Source of the DNA: Paracyclopina nana
Taxonomy: Eukaryota; Arthropoda; Copepoda; Cyclopoida; Cyclopettidae
Assembly (NCBI GenBank): GCA_019096065.1
Contig: JAGUCH010000006.1
Coordinates: forward strand, 2,934,001-2,998,000
Reading direction: 5' to 3'
DNA: 64,000 nt
Part shown: piece by piece, positions 23,216 through 35,600 of the stretch
How the letters are laid out: the number at the start of each line of letters is the position of its first letter
How positions within the stretch are numbered: position 1 is the first letter of the stretch
Position numbers and translations under genes: made by a program
The notes under the pieces: generated by a model
Told to the model about the DNA's origin: nothing
Seen by the model: the letters and a program-made list of their open reading frames with translations, nothing else
Databases searched by the model: none

Positions 23216-24229
23216 ACCACCGATGAAAACATGGCATTAGACATGTTTAATGGTCATATTTTCTAGTTGGCCCAACTGGAGGATTTACAAGATTTAATAA
23301 GGCCATTTCTTTATAGCACTGCACCGCTTGAATTTTGTGCATTTGCGGGTAGAAGAGAGAGAGAGTTGTAAATAGGCAAGTACTATGTATACTCCTATGC
23401 TGAATTCTCGCCCGCCCTCAAAGAATTATTAGGGTCCATTTAGATTGCGCAGCAGCTGCACTGAGGGAGAAAAATTGACGAAAAAAGAAAAATGCTTATG
23501 TTTTTTTCAACTCACATATAGCATAATTGAAACAAAAGGTCTGCTTCTGCTGCAGGGTATATGGTGCAAATTACTATTCATTGACCATAGGAAAATTTGT
23601 TTTTGTCATGTAACTTTACCCCCTCCCGCCCTTTTTCCTTTTTCTTCTGAATATGAAATGAGTTTTTGAAGCTTTTGTTCAAAAACTAGAATGTTGGCTT
23701 AACAATTTCCTTTGAAAAACTTTCCCATTTCCTCTTTTCACATATCGATTTGACAGCTTTTGAACCAATAATTGGCTGGAAAAATGTCCATTTGAGACTC
23801 TTCTTCTAGCTTCTTTTTCTTTCTGCTATTGTTGTTATTGTTGTGAATCTCTAGCTTGTCCGTTTAAGTTAAGATACATTTTAGGTGAACTATTGACCTA
23901 GAGCAAGAGTGCTCAATGAAGTGGGGTGAGGGCCATTAATTTGAAGCTTTCTTTCCCAGATTCTTGGGAATTTTTATGGCCCTCTTTTTTTCTGTGTGGT
24001 CATGCTAAAAGACTTTCATATCAGATGTGTCAACCAGTATAGCTGTAATATGATTTTTTTCGGTTTGTGTTCTCAAAGTAAATAGAAAACTCTTGGCATC
24101 ATAGATATATGGTATATTTGCTGTCTTCACGCCCAATTGGTCAAGATTGGTCAGCTGGCAAGGAAAAAGCAACATATCCGGATCAATAACAACCATTTGC
24201 TGTTTGCAGATAAAACTACCACAACTATA

Positions 24230-27200
24230 ATGCGGAGCGCAGCAGTTGTGAACCAGCCAGTTTTGGCCCAGACTGGTTACTCCTCCTCGGAAGACGATGA
24301 AATGACCAAATTAAAGCCCACTTGCAGTGGTGGAACGAGCACTGGCTCAAGCTCGGGAGCTCAACGAGGCCTGGCCTCAAAGTATCTGCACCACAGCAAT
24401 TCTGAAGGAGCCACAAGCCCCAATGAAAGTGACAACACTTATGCCGAGGCCTCATTATTGCCACCTCAACAGCGGCCTCCACTTCGTTATGGTCAGTGAA
24501 AAGCTCTATAAATTATTTTCAATCAGCATCCAACAGCAAAATGGTGGTGATGATAAGTAGGAAATCTTTGTTTAATGGACTTCCCAATCTTACCAAATGG
24601 ATGTGAGTGAGTATCTGAAAGGATGATCTTTTGGCTCATCCTCTTTCGGCTCATGGGCTTGAAAGCTCCATCATTTATTTGCTAAAAACAATGAACATCA
24701 AGCCAGATAGCGTAACATGGCCATGACACACTAATCGCTGAGGCTCGATTATTTATAATAGACATATCTTATGATCGAATAAGATATGAGTGAATTTCAG
24801 TTTCATGAAACTTGACTGCAATGGAGTTTTGATGGAAAGCTTTTTCTCACGAGGCAGATTTCCTGGCAAAAAATATCTTGAAATTACTTTCTGCCCTTGA
24901 GCTAGTTTTTGAAAATCATTGTAAGCATACTCAGGATACATTTTTGCAACAATTGCCAGATGTGGGATGTACTTGCACATACAGTCCAGTATTGGCAGAA
25001 TAAAATATGCACTAGCATTGTTGTCGACTCTATGCAATTGTCAGAAAGTTCAGCTGGTGAAATAGATGAAAGGCTCATGCTCACAATGGATGCTTTTCCA
25101 AAGATTCGCTTTACTACTCTGCAGCAGTGATTTTCGGCATACATGGCCTTTATTGAGCTATGACAGCCAGGGTGCAAATGGTGAAACTTGAAATGATTTC
25201 ACAAAACTAGCTCATTCACAAAGAGGAATTACTACAAATTCTTTTCTTGAAAATCTGCCCTGGCAGACAATCTTTTTTCTTCACACTCCGTAAAAGTCAA
25301 GTTTTTGCAGATTGTGCTGTGCACAGTGCAAATTGTTGTCGGCTTTCATTGCTTTCAAATAACATTTCCATGAAACTGAGTATTCAATAGCGCTGCTTTT
25401 GCATCTATTTTTCAATAAAAAAAATTCTAGTCTGAACTGGCTTTTACTTGCACAGTAAGCAAATACTGGTACGATGGGCCAAAATATCATTCGCTCAGAT
25501 ACTCTTTAACTTCCACTTTATCTGATAGGAGCGGCCACCAAAGGTGGATTTTTTGCTTTCCGTCATCACTATTTTGCTGCTGACTGATAAGAAATAGTAA
25601 TTCCTCGCGGGTCAATGAGAGAGCGGAGCATTCCATAAATGCTTGGAACATTTGCAGTGGATTTTCGATGACAAGTTGGCCGGGGGCGAAAGCAAATACA
25701 GTGATCCATCATTTTTCTGTTTGTGATACTACTCCCAGATAAAAGGCTTTTTTTGCTTAATCAACATGCTATGATGCACTTGGGTCTAATGAAAAATGGG
25801 GCCAGCCATTTATTACACTCTTAGATGACATTTCGAGGTCACGTACTACTCTATAATATCCTCGATTTCAGATAGACTGATTTCATTTTCTGCAACAATG
25901 GTAGTGAAGGCTTTTCCCAATATAATCAAAGTTCCATCAACGGAGTAGAAAAGCCTTTAGATTGCTTCACTCTATTTCATATAATAGTATAAAAGTGGGG
26001 TTCTCTGTTTCACGGGCCTTTAGCTATCCTTTACGCGGCATACAGTGAATAAAGTCTTTTCCACTGTCTAGAAAATGCCCATTTCCTTCCTGCTGCTGCC
26101 GACATAGATTTTTTCTTCCATCTGCAGATCTTGGATACGACAGCGAGATCTATGCCAATGACCAGTTGGTTGGCAGTGGCTCAGCAAAGTACACACAGAG
26201 GTCTCCACCTATGGCGAAGGGCACCAATTCAAGATACATTGGATTCAAGGTAAAGAAAAAATTGAAAAAGGTCTGATTAAAAAGCACTATGAAAAATGAC
26301 ACATTGGATGTGTGCTTGTAAGTAGAGAGAGGCTCCCCTGTTTTATACCACGCATTGCTATAGCAGTATACCAAGAGATATAACCTTGTTATCTCAAAAA
26401 GACATCACAGCACAGCAGCCTGCTAAACCACATTACACCACACCACCCGTATATATAAAGAGACCACCAGATGGTTCCCTCTTCTACTACTTGAGCCTCA
26501 AATTGAGCACATTTCCCAGATTTGAGGCCTTTAACTAATTAAGAGCTTATTTGAATGCTCGCGCGCTTTTTAGCAACGCGCCATCTTGAGCGTAAACAAA
26601 TGGGTCAGCTATTTTCCAACAATAATTCCTTGATATTTTGTATAAATTGTGTGCTGCGTGGTGTAGTAAAAAATTCATTTATCTCCCTATTTCTTGCTGG
26701 CTGCTCTTTTGCAGAGGGAAGGGACAAAGCCAATATTTATGTAACTTTCCTGGTTTCCCCCTGGCAAGCTGACTTTTGAATCTCTGACCACATCAGTTGT
26801 GCTCGTAGCTTTCTCAGATTGAATCGAAATTGCATTTCTTCTCCTCTAAGCAATAGAGGGTAGTAGAATAGATAAAAAATCCATCTATTTTCTCCTCCTT
26901 ACAAAAAAGTTGTTGCCAGTTCTGAAAAAGCTCTTCTTTCCTTCTACTTGGTAAGATATTGGAAATAAAGGATAAAAATTGATGTGAAGAGAGGAGTTGC
27001 CGTCTTCAAAAGAGATGGGTTACTTTGCTCTATTTGTGCTCAGGGGACGACCCTCCATTATGTGAAGGAAATCAATGATCCATACCAGCCTTGGCCTTTT
27101 CTTCGCCAAAAAATGACCATTTTTTGGTGCTGAAAGTGCACATGAATCAAATCCCACACACAGAATTCCCCATGAATAGCCAATTCTGAGAAAATCACGT

Positions 27201-29650
27201 AGCATACTACTACTCCAGCCTATTTGGCAGAAAAAATCGACTTGCAGAGAATGGCAATGATACAAGTTTAAATTGAATTTCGCTCTTTATTTGGCAATCT
27301 TAGCCGAATCTATCCAAAGTTGGCAAACTTAAGGCATCTCAGATAATGCATTTCAAAGTTGTTTTGCATTTCGCACCACAGCACAAAACTAGTGTATATA
27401 GGATAGAGGCAGTTTTAATCTCAACTCATTTGCTGAAATTCACCATGAAATGCGGTGTGTTGCGGTTGCTATTAGTGGAAAAGCAACATATCTTAGAGCT
27501 AGGTTATTAGAGAGTTTTTGGCAGCTTTCTTCTCTTAATGTGAGTCGAGTTTGCGCAGGTTCATTTGAGAACATTTCATATCGGAAAGTGACCTGCATGT
27601 GCAAGATTTTTAGGCATGTTAACATGATTGGCAACAAGTCACGCTTTCAATTAGAACGTTGAGCTGTCCAGCATCATTAGAGTGTTTGAATTCTAGGCCT
27701 CTTTTAGCGTTGCTTTGCTTTTTGTGAAACATGAGAGCAAGCGTTAAAGTAGAAGAATGAGGCTTGACGGCTTACAACGCTTTTAGAAAGAAATTGTTAT
27801 TCGCTTTAATTCATGGAGGTGCCATTTGCTCATAAAAAACTAGCTCAGCACTTAAAATGATCATTCCAGCTTTTGCAGCATCAAGTTCATTAGACTTTGT
27901 GGCACTTCCTCTCGGAGAAATAATAACATTCTCAAGCTTTGTTCATCGTCACTCATGTGAATGTCACCTCACTTTTTGAGGGTGTATGATAGTTGCAGTA
28001 TAATGGCTTGTAGGCTGAGTTGAAGTAGCAGCTTGCTAAAATACGAGAGCACTCAACAAAGCCACTTTACTTCACATCATATAAGACTGCCATTCCCTCC
28101 ATAAAAACAAACACACCACCAAACTTGATGAAGCTTTCCCTCCCTTAATTTCGCAAGATTTCGAGCCTTGTCACTCTTGTTTGGTGTTCGTATATCATGA
28201 ATGGAGGATATCCCATTAGGCCCACAAAAAGTGGCTGCAAATGGGAAAAAATTGTTGTGAGCAATTGAGCTGTTAGTGTAACATGAACTATGTTCAACTG
28301 TCTGTTTTTTCCCCTCAGCAACCCGTGAATCTTGAGGCTTCTGGCAGCAGCACAAAAAGCCCTTTTTTGAGCAGTCGTCGGGGCCTGAAGAGCATGGAAT
28401 TGCCTCCTCTACCAGTAGCCTCTAATGCGCGGTCTTCAAGACAAATGGGTGAGGCTGCTGGATCGCGAGGCTGGGATCACAATGGACTTGGCAGATTTCA
28501 GACCAACACCATGCTGGAAACTCGCATTGGAGCTGCTACAACTGAAGGTAAAAAATGTTTGAAGCATGAAAAAGACTCAGTTGCGTGGAGAAAGCATCAG
28601 GAAAAAAATTACCCTACTGACATTCTTTTATGAAAGGCCAACGCACAATTCATCTTTCTCATTTTGACTAGCTCAGCTAGGTGAAAAATAAACTTTATTG
28701 TTGCTGCTATATATACTTATAAAGGAAAAGTAAACAAAACAGGCATGCGTAAAAAATGATCAAATATGTATAGACGTTAAGTAAATGGTAATAGAGGTAA
28801 TGCAGCATGACCCCATTGAAATACAACCAGCTGCATGTAGAAGATATGTTGCTTCCAGCTAGATTACTTTTGAAATGAAAAACCTAAACCAAGGTTTTTT
28901 TGAAAACTAGAGGGTCATGCTGGAATTTCTGATAAGAGCAAAAAATAAATGATACGATTTGGTTTAACTTTTGATCTATGGTTGGAATTTCAAAGTGATT
29001 CGCTCTCTGATACAAGCTAAGGAAAGCAGTTGTAATGCAGGTTACTTTCATTACTAGATTGTCAAGAAGTCTCACAAGTTAGATGTAGCTGCACTTCCAG
29101 AATATCATATGCTGCATTTTCAATTTCGTCCCACCCCTTTTTTTATGGCACAGGTATGGTTGTTACTCATATCAAGGTGTATGTGTAGTATGTCAAGTTG
29201 TTCTTGCGTGGCTAAAATCGATCCATCACTCACGTTCGCGCAAACTTTTTGGCAGCCTCAGAAGCAGCACAAACTTGGCTGTCTCCTTCTTCAAAGTCAA
29301 AAAATTTCGCGTGTGGTATACTATGGAACAAATATTTTGTCTCTACCATTAGATTACATGAAACATGGAGGCAATTTCACCATGATGGGTGATCGACGCG
29401 GAAATCGACATAATCTTGGTGGCGCCAAATCCGCCTCTATTCACAGGAGAAGGTAATACCTCAAGGCAGCAGAAAATATTTGTCAGAAATGTCAATATTA
29501 TCTTTTTTGCAGCCTCAGTGACGATTCATTGAAGCATTCCCTGCCTAGCTCTCCTCAGCAATCGGCTGGAATTCAAGATCCCATCGTGATGCCTGGATTT
29601 CCGGTCAGAACTTTGCAAGCTCACCCTCCACCGCCATATTCACCCTCGAG
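24230..29650 (+). CDS. Ten-m: Teneurin exons 1-5: cytoplasmic tail
   Basis: Exons 1 to 5 (24230-24491, 26128-26249, 28319-28547, 29353-29452, 29513-29650) encode residues 1 to about 284, the intracellular N-terminus. It is hydrophilic and rich in Ser, Pro and Gly, with an acidic SSSEDDE motif near residue 17 and proline clusters (LLPPQQRPP near residue 77; HPPPPYSP near 275) that could bind SH3 or WW proteins, as described for other teneurin tails. Exons 3 to 5 are short, as in alternatively spliced tails of other teneurins. Exon 4 (100 bp) starts after TACCATTAG and reads DYMKHGG; it is the least certain exon but fits the phases of both neighbours. Confidence 0.85.
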
Positions 29651-32600
29651 GTATATGTCTTCTCAGCCCCAGAATAACCTGTTTTCCCACTTTGTTCTGC
29701 GATTTTCAACCAAAAGCCTTGCTTTCTCGGCCGTTCTCATACTTCCGGAAATAGCTAAGCTTAGGTAAAAAAGCTAAAAGAAAAGCAGCTGCTTTTTTAT
29801 GTTGAGCGAAATTAGGCAACGAAAACCAGTTATTTCGCTCAACATTTAAAAGGTGCAGCTGCTTTGCTTCAACTGTTGGGCGTTTGCTTTGCTATTTTTA
29901 CCTAAGCTTAGCTTTTTCCAGCAATATGAGATCGGCCTTCTATGATGGGACAAAAGAATTCTTTAGGTGTTTTTTTATTCACGAGCGTTACCTAAGTCTA
30001 ATGACTCTGGTGCGTAAGCGAATTTTCATTAATATGGCGCTTTCCCGAATAAATTGTGATATATAGGAGTGAATTTGCCCATACGGCCGTTCCGCGACAA
30101 TTTCTGCACCTGCGCGCGCTTTTTCAGTCCTCAGGTGTGAGCGCCGATTCGCACTTATTTAGGCGCTCGCTTTAAGAACTTCCGTTAGCTGAAATGTGCG
30201 CGCGATCGCAAAAGTGGCGCGCTCATAGGTTTTTTAAAGGTGCGCGCGAGCGCTGAGCTCACCGTTAACGGCTACGCGGGCTGGTAACGTAACTAACGTT
30301 AGCTGCCAACTAACGTGCATCAGCTGATGCATTCAGTCAAATAGCAATTTGTCGCTTTGTGCTTTGTCAAACGTCAATTCGCTGGAGAGAATCCCATTCA
30401 AATTGGCCGCGTAAGAAACGATCCAAAACTTTGATTTTGACAAGTTTCTGCCAGCTTCCTTGGCTCTAAAAAATGGCACACTTTAAAAGCCCTATATCAA
30501 TTTTGCCTACCAATAATGGAAAAAATTCATGCGCTTCGAAGTTTAAGCAGTACTATCTCTATGCGAATTTTCCCAATATTTATTATCAACTTTTCTCTTT
30601 TATCTTTGCAGGGAGAAATTCTTATTGGGAAAACGTTGCCACTTCCATTGTAGCTGGAAGTTGGTAGCTCTCTCCTTGACAGTTCTTACCCTTGTTCTCT
30701 CATCTGTGATAGCATATTTTGGAGGTAAGCCATATCTTTATTGTGTATACACACTCAAAAAGTGGAAACCTATGCGTGACAGAGACCCATTCTCCTAATC
30801 AGTTTGTTAGAAGTAGCTTTTTATGACTGTTTTACCAACAAAAATGGAGTAATTGGACATCAACTTGATAGACGAAAAAATAGTTTCTCCTAGCTTATCT
30901 AATCCCACACATGAAGTGGATTTCGTGACTGAGGCTCATTTCTCCTCTGGAGAATTTGATCCTATCTCCCTTTTTATGTCTATGGTGATTGTCAAAAGAA
31001 AATGACTTTAATTAACAATTTATATACTCAGCCAAGAGAGAAAAGTTTGCTGCTCTACTTTAAAGAAGAGGAGAACTGTTTTCATTTTGAGGGCCTCAAA
31101 ATATATAGTCCATCAATTTTGGCCCTTAGCAGGGCTATTTGAATGGCGCTAGTGGAGATATTTTTCTGGCTCTAGGAGATTTTATGCACACTTGAGATAT
31201 GAGCTAAGCTGGTATGGTGGAATTTTATTCACCACTCACTTAATTTGGCAAAGGCTTCTTCTTCCTTTTGAAAAGCAGGTTCAGCCAGCCTTTTAAAAGG
31301 AAAATCCTTCTTTTTTGCAAGCCCTGCCAAAGATTGTGAAAGCTCTTCACTACTGCTGTACGTGTCTGTGAAAAATTATCTCTTATTAAAATCTGCTGAG
31401 AATGCAGAAGAGCCCTCCACCATTTTTAGCCCAAATTAATTGAATTGGTCTCTAGAGAGGGATTCCTTTGTTTTTACTCTCCTTATCTGATTTACACTTT
31501 AATTCTCTTACTTTTTCAGCCGTCAAGTTTCCGTCAGTTTTGCCTTCACAGCCTGACTCAGCCGTGATCTCAGCGGCCTCCAGTGCAGCCTCAAATAATG
31601 GCCTCGAGTGCCCACCAGCCATACAAGAGCAGCCTCAGGCTGTCATACCACAAGGTTAGTAGTATGTGTGCTATGGATGGAAATTAATGAGTTTTGCAAG
31701 AGAGCTTCAGCCGCAAAACTCATTGATGAAAAATTGTAGCAGTGTTCGCACTCCATTTTCAAAGCCATGATCATCCATGCAAATATTCGCCTTTTTAGAG
31801 CTTTCATCAGGCAAAATGCAATCAATCTATAGTATTAAAAAAGATAGAAATTCCTCGGAAAAGTTTGTGCGTCAAAAAAGTTTTACTCTTTTTTGGTGTA
31901 GAAATGACGCAAATGAACGCAGTGCACAAATGAGGTTACGTATGGCCTAATAGCTCAAAGCAGTATTAGTAGCAATAATGACCAAGTAAATGTATATAGT
32001 AGTGCTTTCACAAAGAGATGAATTTTCGTTCTTTGGCCTGAGCTCGTACATGATGCATGTGGGCTGATGCTGAGTCCAGGGATTAAGAGGCCGCCGAGTT
32101 AATCCGCGAAAGCGAAGCAAGCAAACTTTGTGTTCTGCACAGTGGCCTCAAGAGGGATGAAAGCCATATCATCTCACTGCCGTTGTAGTGTATAGCTGAT
32201 CATCATTTATTATTTGCTGGGGTTGACCTCAAATTTTCCTCCTCCCCTAGATTACATGACAACAACAGCAAGATCGTCTCTAGCTCCAGCCTTCAAGAGG
32301 AAACGGCCTCAGACGGCCTCACCCATTGTCCCAGGTCAATGGTACTCAGCCTCCATTGAGCCGATGGACATGTGGCTGTCCCACATGTACGTCTCGTCCC
32401 AAAACACAAACTTCCAAATGAACTTGACTGTTGTCAATGGGCAAGTGGCCTCAGTGGCCATTTATGGCAGGAAATCAGCCTTGCCCACCGTGACCAATTT
32501 TGACTGGGTCCACATTGTGGCCAGAGATGGGACCACTGTGTCCCAAAAAAGGGCCAAAAGGGCCTCGTCCTCCGTTTCAATGACCTCAGTGGAGAAGATA

Positions 32601-35600
32601 TTGGCTGACAGAGGAGATTGGTACATTGGAGTCTTGAACGACAATGATGACATGATCACAGTGAGGTCTGTTTTTGGCCATATAACTTCGGGCCAAAATG
32701 TTGGCAGTAAACCATGCTCTCCTGAAGACTGTAATGGCAATGGCATCTGCAGGGACGGGACTTGCATCTGCTACCCACAATTCAGTGGCCACGACTGTTC
32801 GCAAAGTAAGCACAAATCTTTTCTATTGATTTATTCAGCTCCATCCTTGAAATTTCAAGCTGCTCTCTAAGTAGTCCCATGGGACCAACACAATTGCCTA
32901 TGGGAATTTGGCTTGCATTTTAAGGCATTTTTTCCCTAGCTCAAACCAGTTTGGAAAGACAACATTTGCCAACCTTCAAACTTTAACTGCATTTCCATGT
33001 TATTCAAGCAACTTTTTGGGTTCTACAATACTTTTCGCGTTAATTTGGATAAATATGGTTGTGTTGCTTTCATAATGAGCAAATATGTGCGCTTATGAGC
33101 AAATTATGTCAAATTGCAATGTGAGAGTAGTGTTTCATTTTACTGCATGGCTGTATTGTTGTGATGTAGGCTTATAAGTTTCGTTATGTATCCGCTGTTA
33201 CGAGTTATTGTCGATAAAAAAGTGGAAAATCAATGTTGAGCGAATATCACGTGCCTGCTTTTTCTCAACAAGATTGCTCTTTCGTGGATGTACCGTGTTT
33301 TATGAAAACTAGAAGTGCCTCTGATAAAAGTGGCATTTTGGGAGTATAGTGGAAGTATCATGGATCTACTGTAGTATAATAGGATAATCATAAAATATAA
33401 CGTTATAATGTAAAAATCATTACATCTCCACATGCTCTCTCTGACTCACAAAAATATTGGATTTGACCCAAGGATATAATGGAAGAAAGAGTCCTTTTTT
33501 GTTGTCTTCGTGACTGGCGCTGCATATAAAATACTTTGGAGTTGCACAACGCGTAGAAATACAAAAGTAGCAGATACTACAAATAGAACAAGTAGTGCTT
33601 TTCTTTCTCCAACATTATTGGTAAATAAATCAGCTTGGTTTGGGCACACATTGCATCTGTTGCTGTTTGCCTGTTCTACTGCTCTAGTGCAATAATCAGT
33701 TTCGATCAAACTTTTTTTATTTTACAATGCGCTCTGCAATAAATCAGCTTGATTCCAACAACGTCATTTTAGGCCCAATTCTACGCACAAAGAGGCCAAG
33801 AAGGCTTACAGTATTTGTGAAGAGGGGCCTTTGGCCATCATGTTGGAGTCGAGCCGTTTATTATCCTGTTTGCAGTAAAAGAAAACGTCACGCAAGTAGA
33901 GTACAATTCAGAGTTAATAGGCCGATTTCATATAATCGAAGCCAAGCTAAGGCAAGCTAAGCTTGGTTCTTTGGAGGCTCATAACTCAGCAACTACTGAA
34001 TCGATTGGCACCAAATTTGGTAGGATTCATAAGAAGAGCTTAATAAGCCACCATACCAAATTTCAACTGGATCTGATGATCCCTTCCATAGGCTGACTTT
34101 ACCTGCCTAAAAAGACAAGCTAGATACCTAGCTTTGCTTATAAAATGGCCTCGACTATACGGCCTCGGAACTTAACCAAATTGGAAACACAGCTGTAGGT
34201 TGACATTTTGATGAACCGTACCAAATTTGGTGCCAATACAATCAGTATTTGCTGAGATATTAGCCTCCAAAGAACCTAGCTTAGCTTGCCTTAGCTTGGC
34301 TTCAATTATATGAAATCGGCCTAATATATACATGAAACGAGACTTTCTCTTTTTTCAAGTCTCTTTCATAATTTGTGAATTTTTCCAAAAGTAGTCTTTA
34401 GTATGGAAGCAGGAGTATTCTTATTAATAGCAGTCATTTTTCCCAACGGCAATGAGGCAGAAGCATTTTTTTCACTCATAAGGCAAGCCTCATTTGCCAA
34501 AAAGTTGAAACATCAATTTATCATGTTGCTGCTACGTACCTGAAAGAGGAAGCCAACATTAACCATTTTTTGCCTTTGAAACCACTTCAAAAATACCATA
34601 GTCTACCACTGAATTCGTGCGGTTGGAAAAACTCACGAGGGCTATTTTTTGCTGATTGCTGGAGCTTTTTTAGCCTTGCAGCAAGACCAGTTTTTGGTCC
34701 ATTTGGCACTGAATGACTTTCTTTTTTGGGTGAAATCACACATGACTTGCTGCATCAACTCAAAAGAGTGTCAAAAGAATTATTTTCCATGCTTTTACAC
34801 AAGAGAAAACAAGATAAAAGCTCTTTTAATGTTTCTCAGCTGCGGGTCACAGTGCTCTAGGCGTTTGCCGTACTGGCCCACCCTCCTGTGTGCCACAGCG
34901 GAGGGGATGAAAACAAATCTCACTGTTGCAATGAGAAACTTTTTAAGAAAACAGATGTGTGCATTACTTTTACTCTTGACTTTGTGGCAGATGTCGTTAA
35001 TTAATCTTAACCCCAACCAAATGAAGTCTCTAGGGAGATTAGAAGGTATTTTCCCAAGCTACACAGACGTGAAAAACTTTAGAGAAGAAAAGTGTCCAAG
35101 TTTTCTTTCTGGCATACCAGCATATAGGGGGGCCAAAATCTTGATATACAAAGGCGTTGAACCATAACGTGTGAACACACAAAAAGCCCCATCTGGACAT
35201 GACTGAACATTATGGACAAGAAAGGCTTCTTTTTTGTCCTGTCCCCAGAAAAAACTTTGGCCTGCCTCCAACTGGGATTTTGCATGAAAAAGAAAACCTA
35301 GAGCACACATTTTTTTTTACCAAAGTGCGGCCGTGTTGTAATTGGTTTTAGGCTGAGAAACTGCAACTTTAAAAGCTTGATTTGCAGCAGCTCAGGTCGC
35401 AACAGATGTGGCTAATGAGGTCTAATGTCTGGGGAAGCTCGAAGAAGAAGAAAGCTGCAACAACAAACAAGAATTTACTTCGAAAGTCGAGCCCAATTTG
35501 GTGGCCCATCATTTTCCACATTGCTTTCGAAACACCCTCCTTCTCATAAGCTCCTCTAGTTTTTGTAAAGCCCAAAGTTTGTGATTCCTGAAGTGGCTAA

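Larger units (their letters stand above)
19963..24209. other. Gene-free interval upstream of the first supported teneurin exon
   Basis: No gene is recognisable. It includes copies of two unnamed interspersed repeats (21,030-21,245 and 22,850-23,215). It is probably the intron or upstream region of the teneurin gene, because the exon starting at 24,210 is preceded by an acceptor-like sequence. Confidence 0.5.

Noticed and set aside
34649-35167. 172-codon open frame in teneurin intron 8
   Set aside because: No domain, no homology I can recognise, and no coding-like codon pattern.
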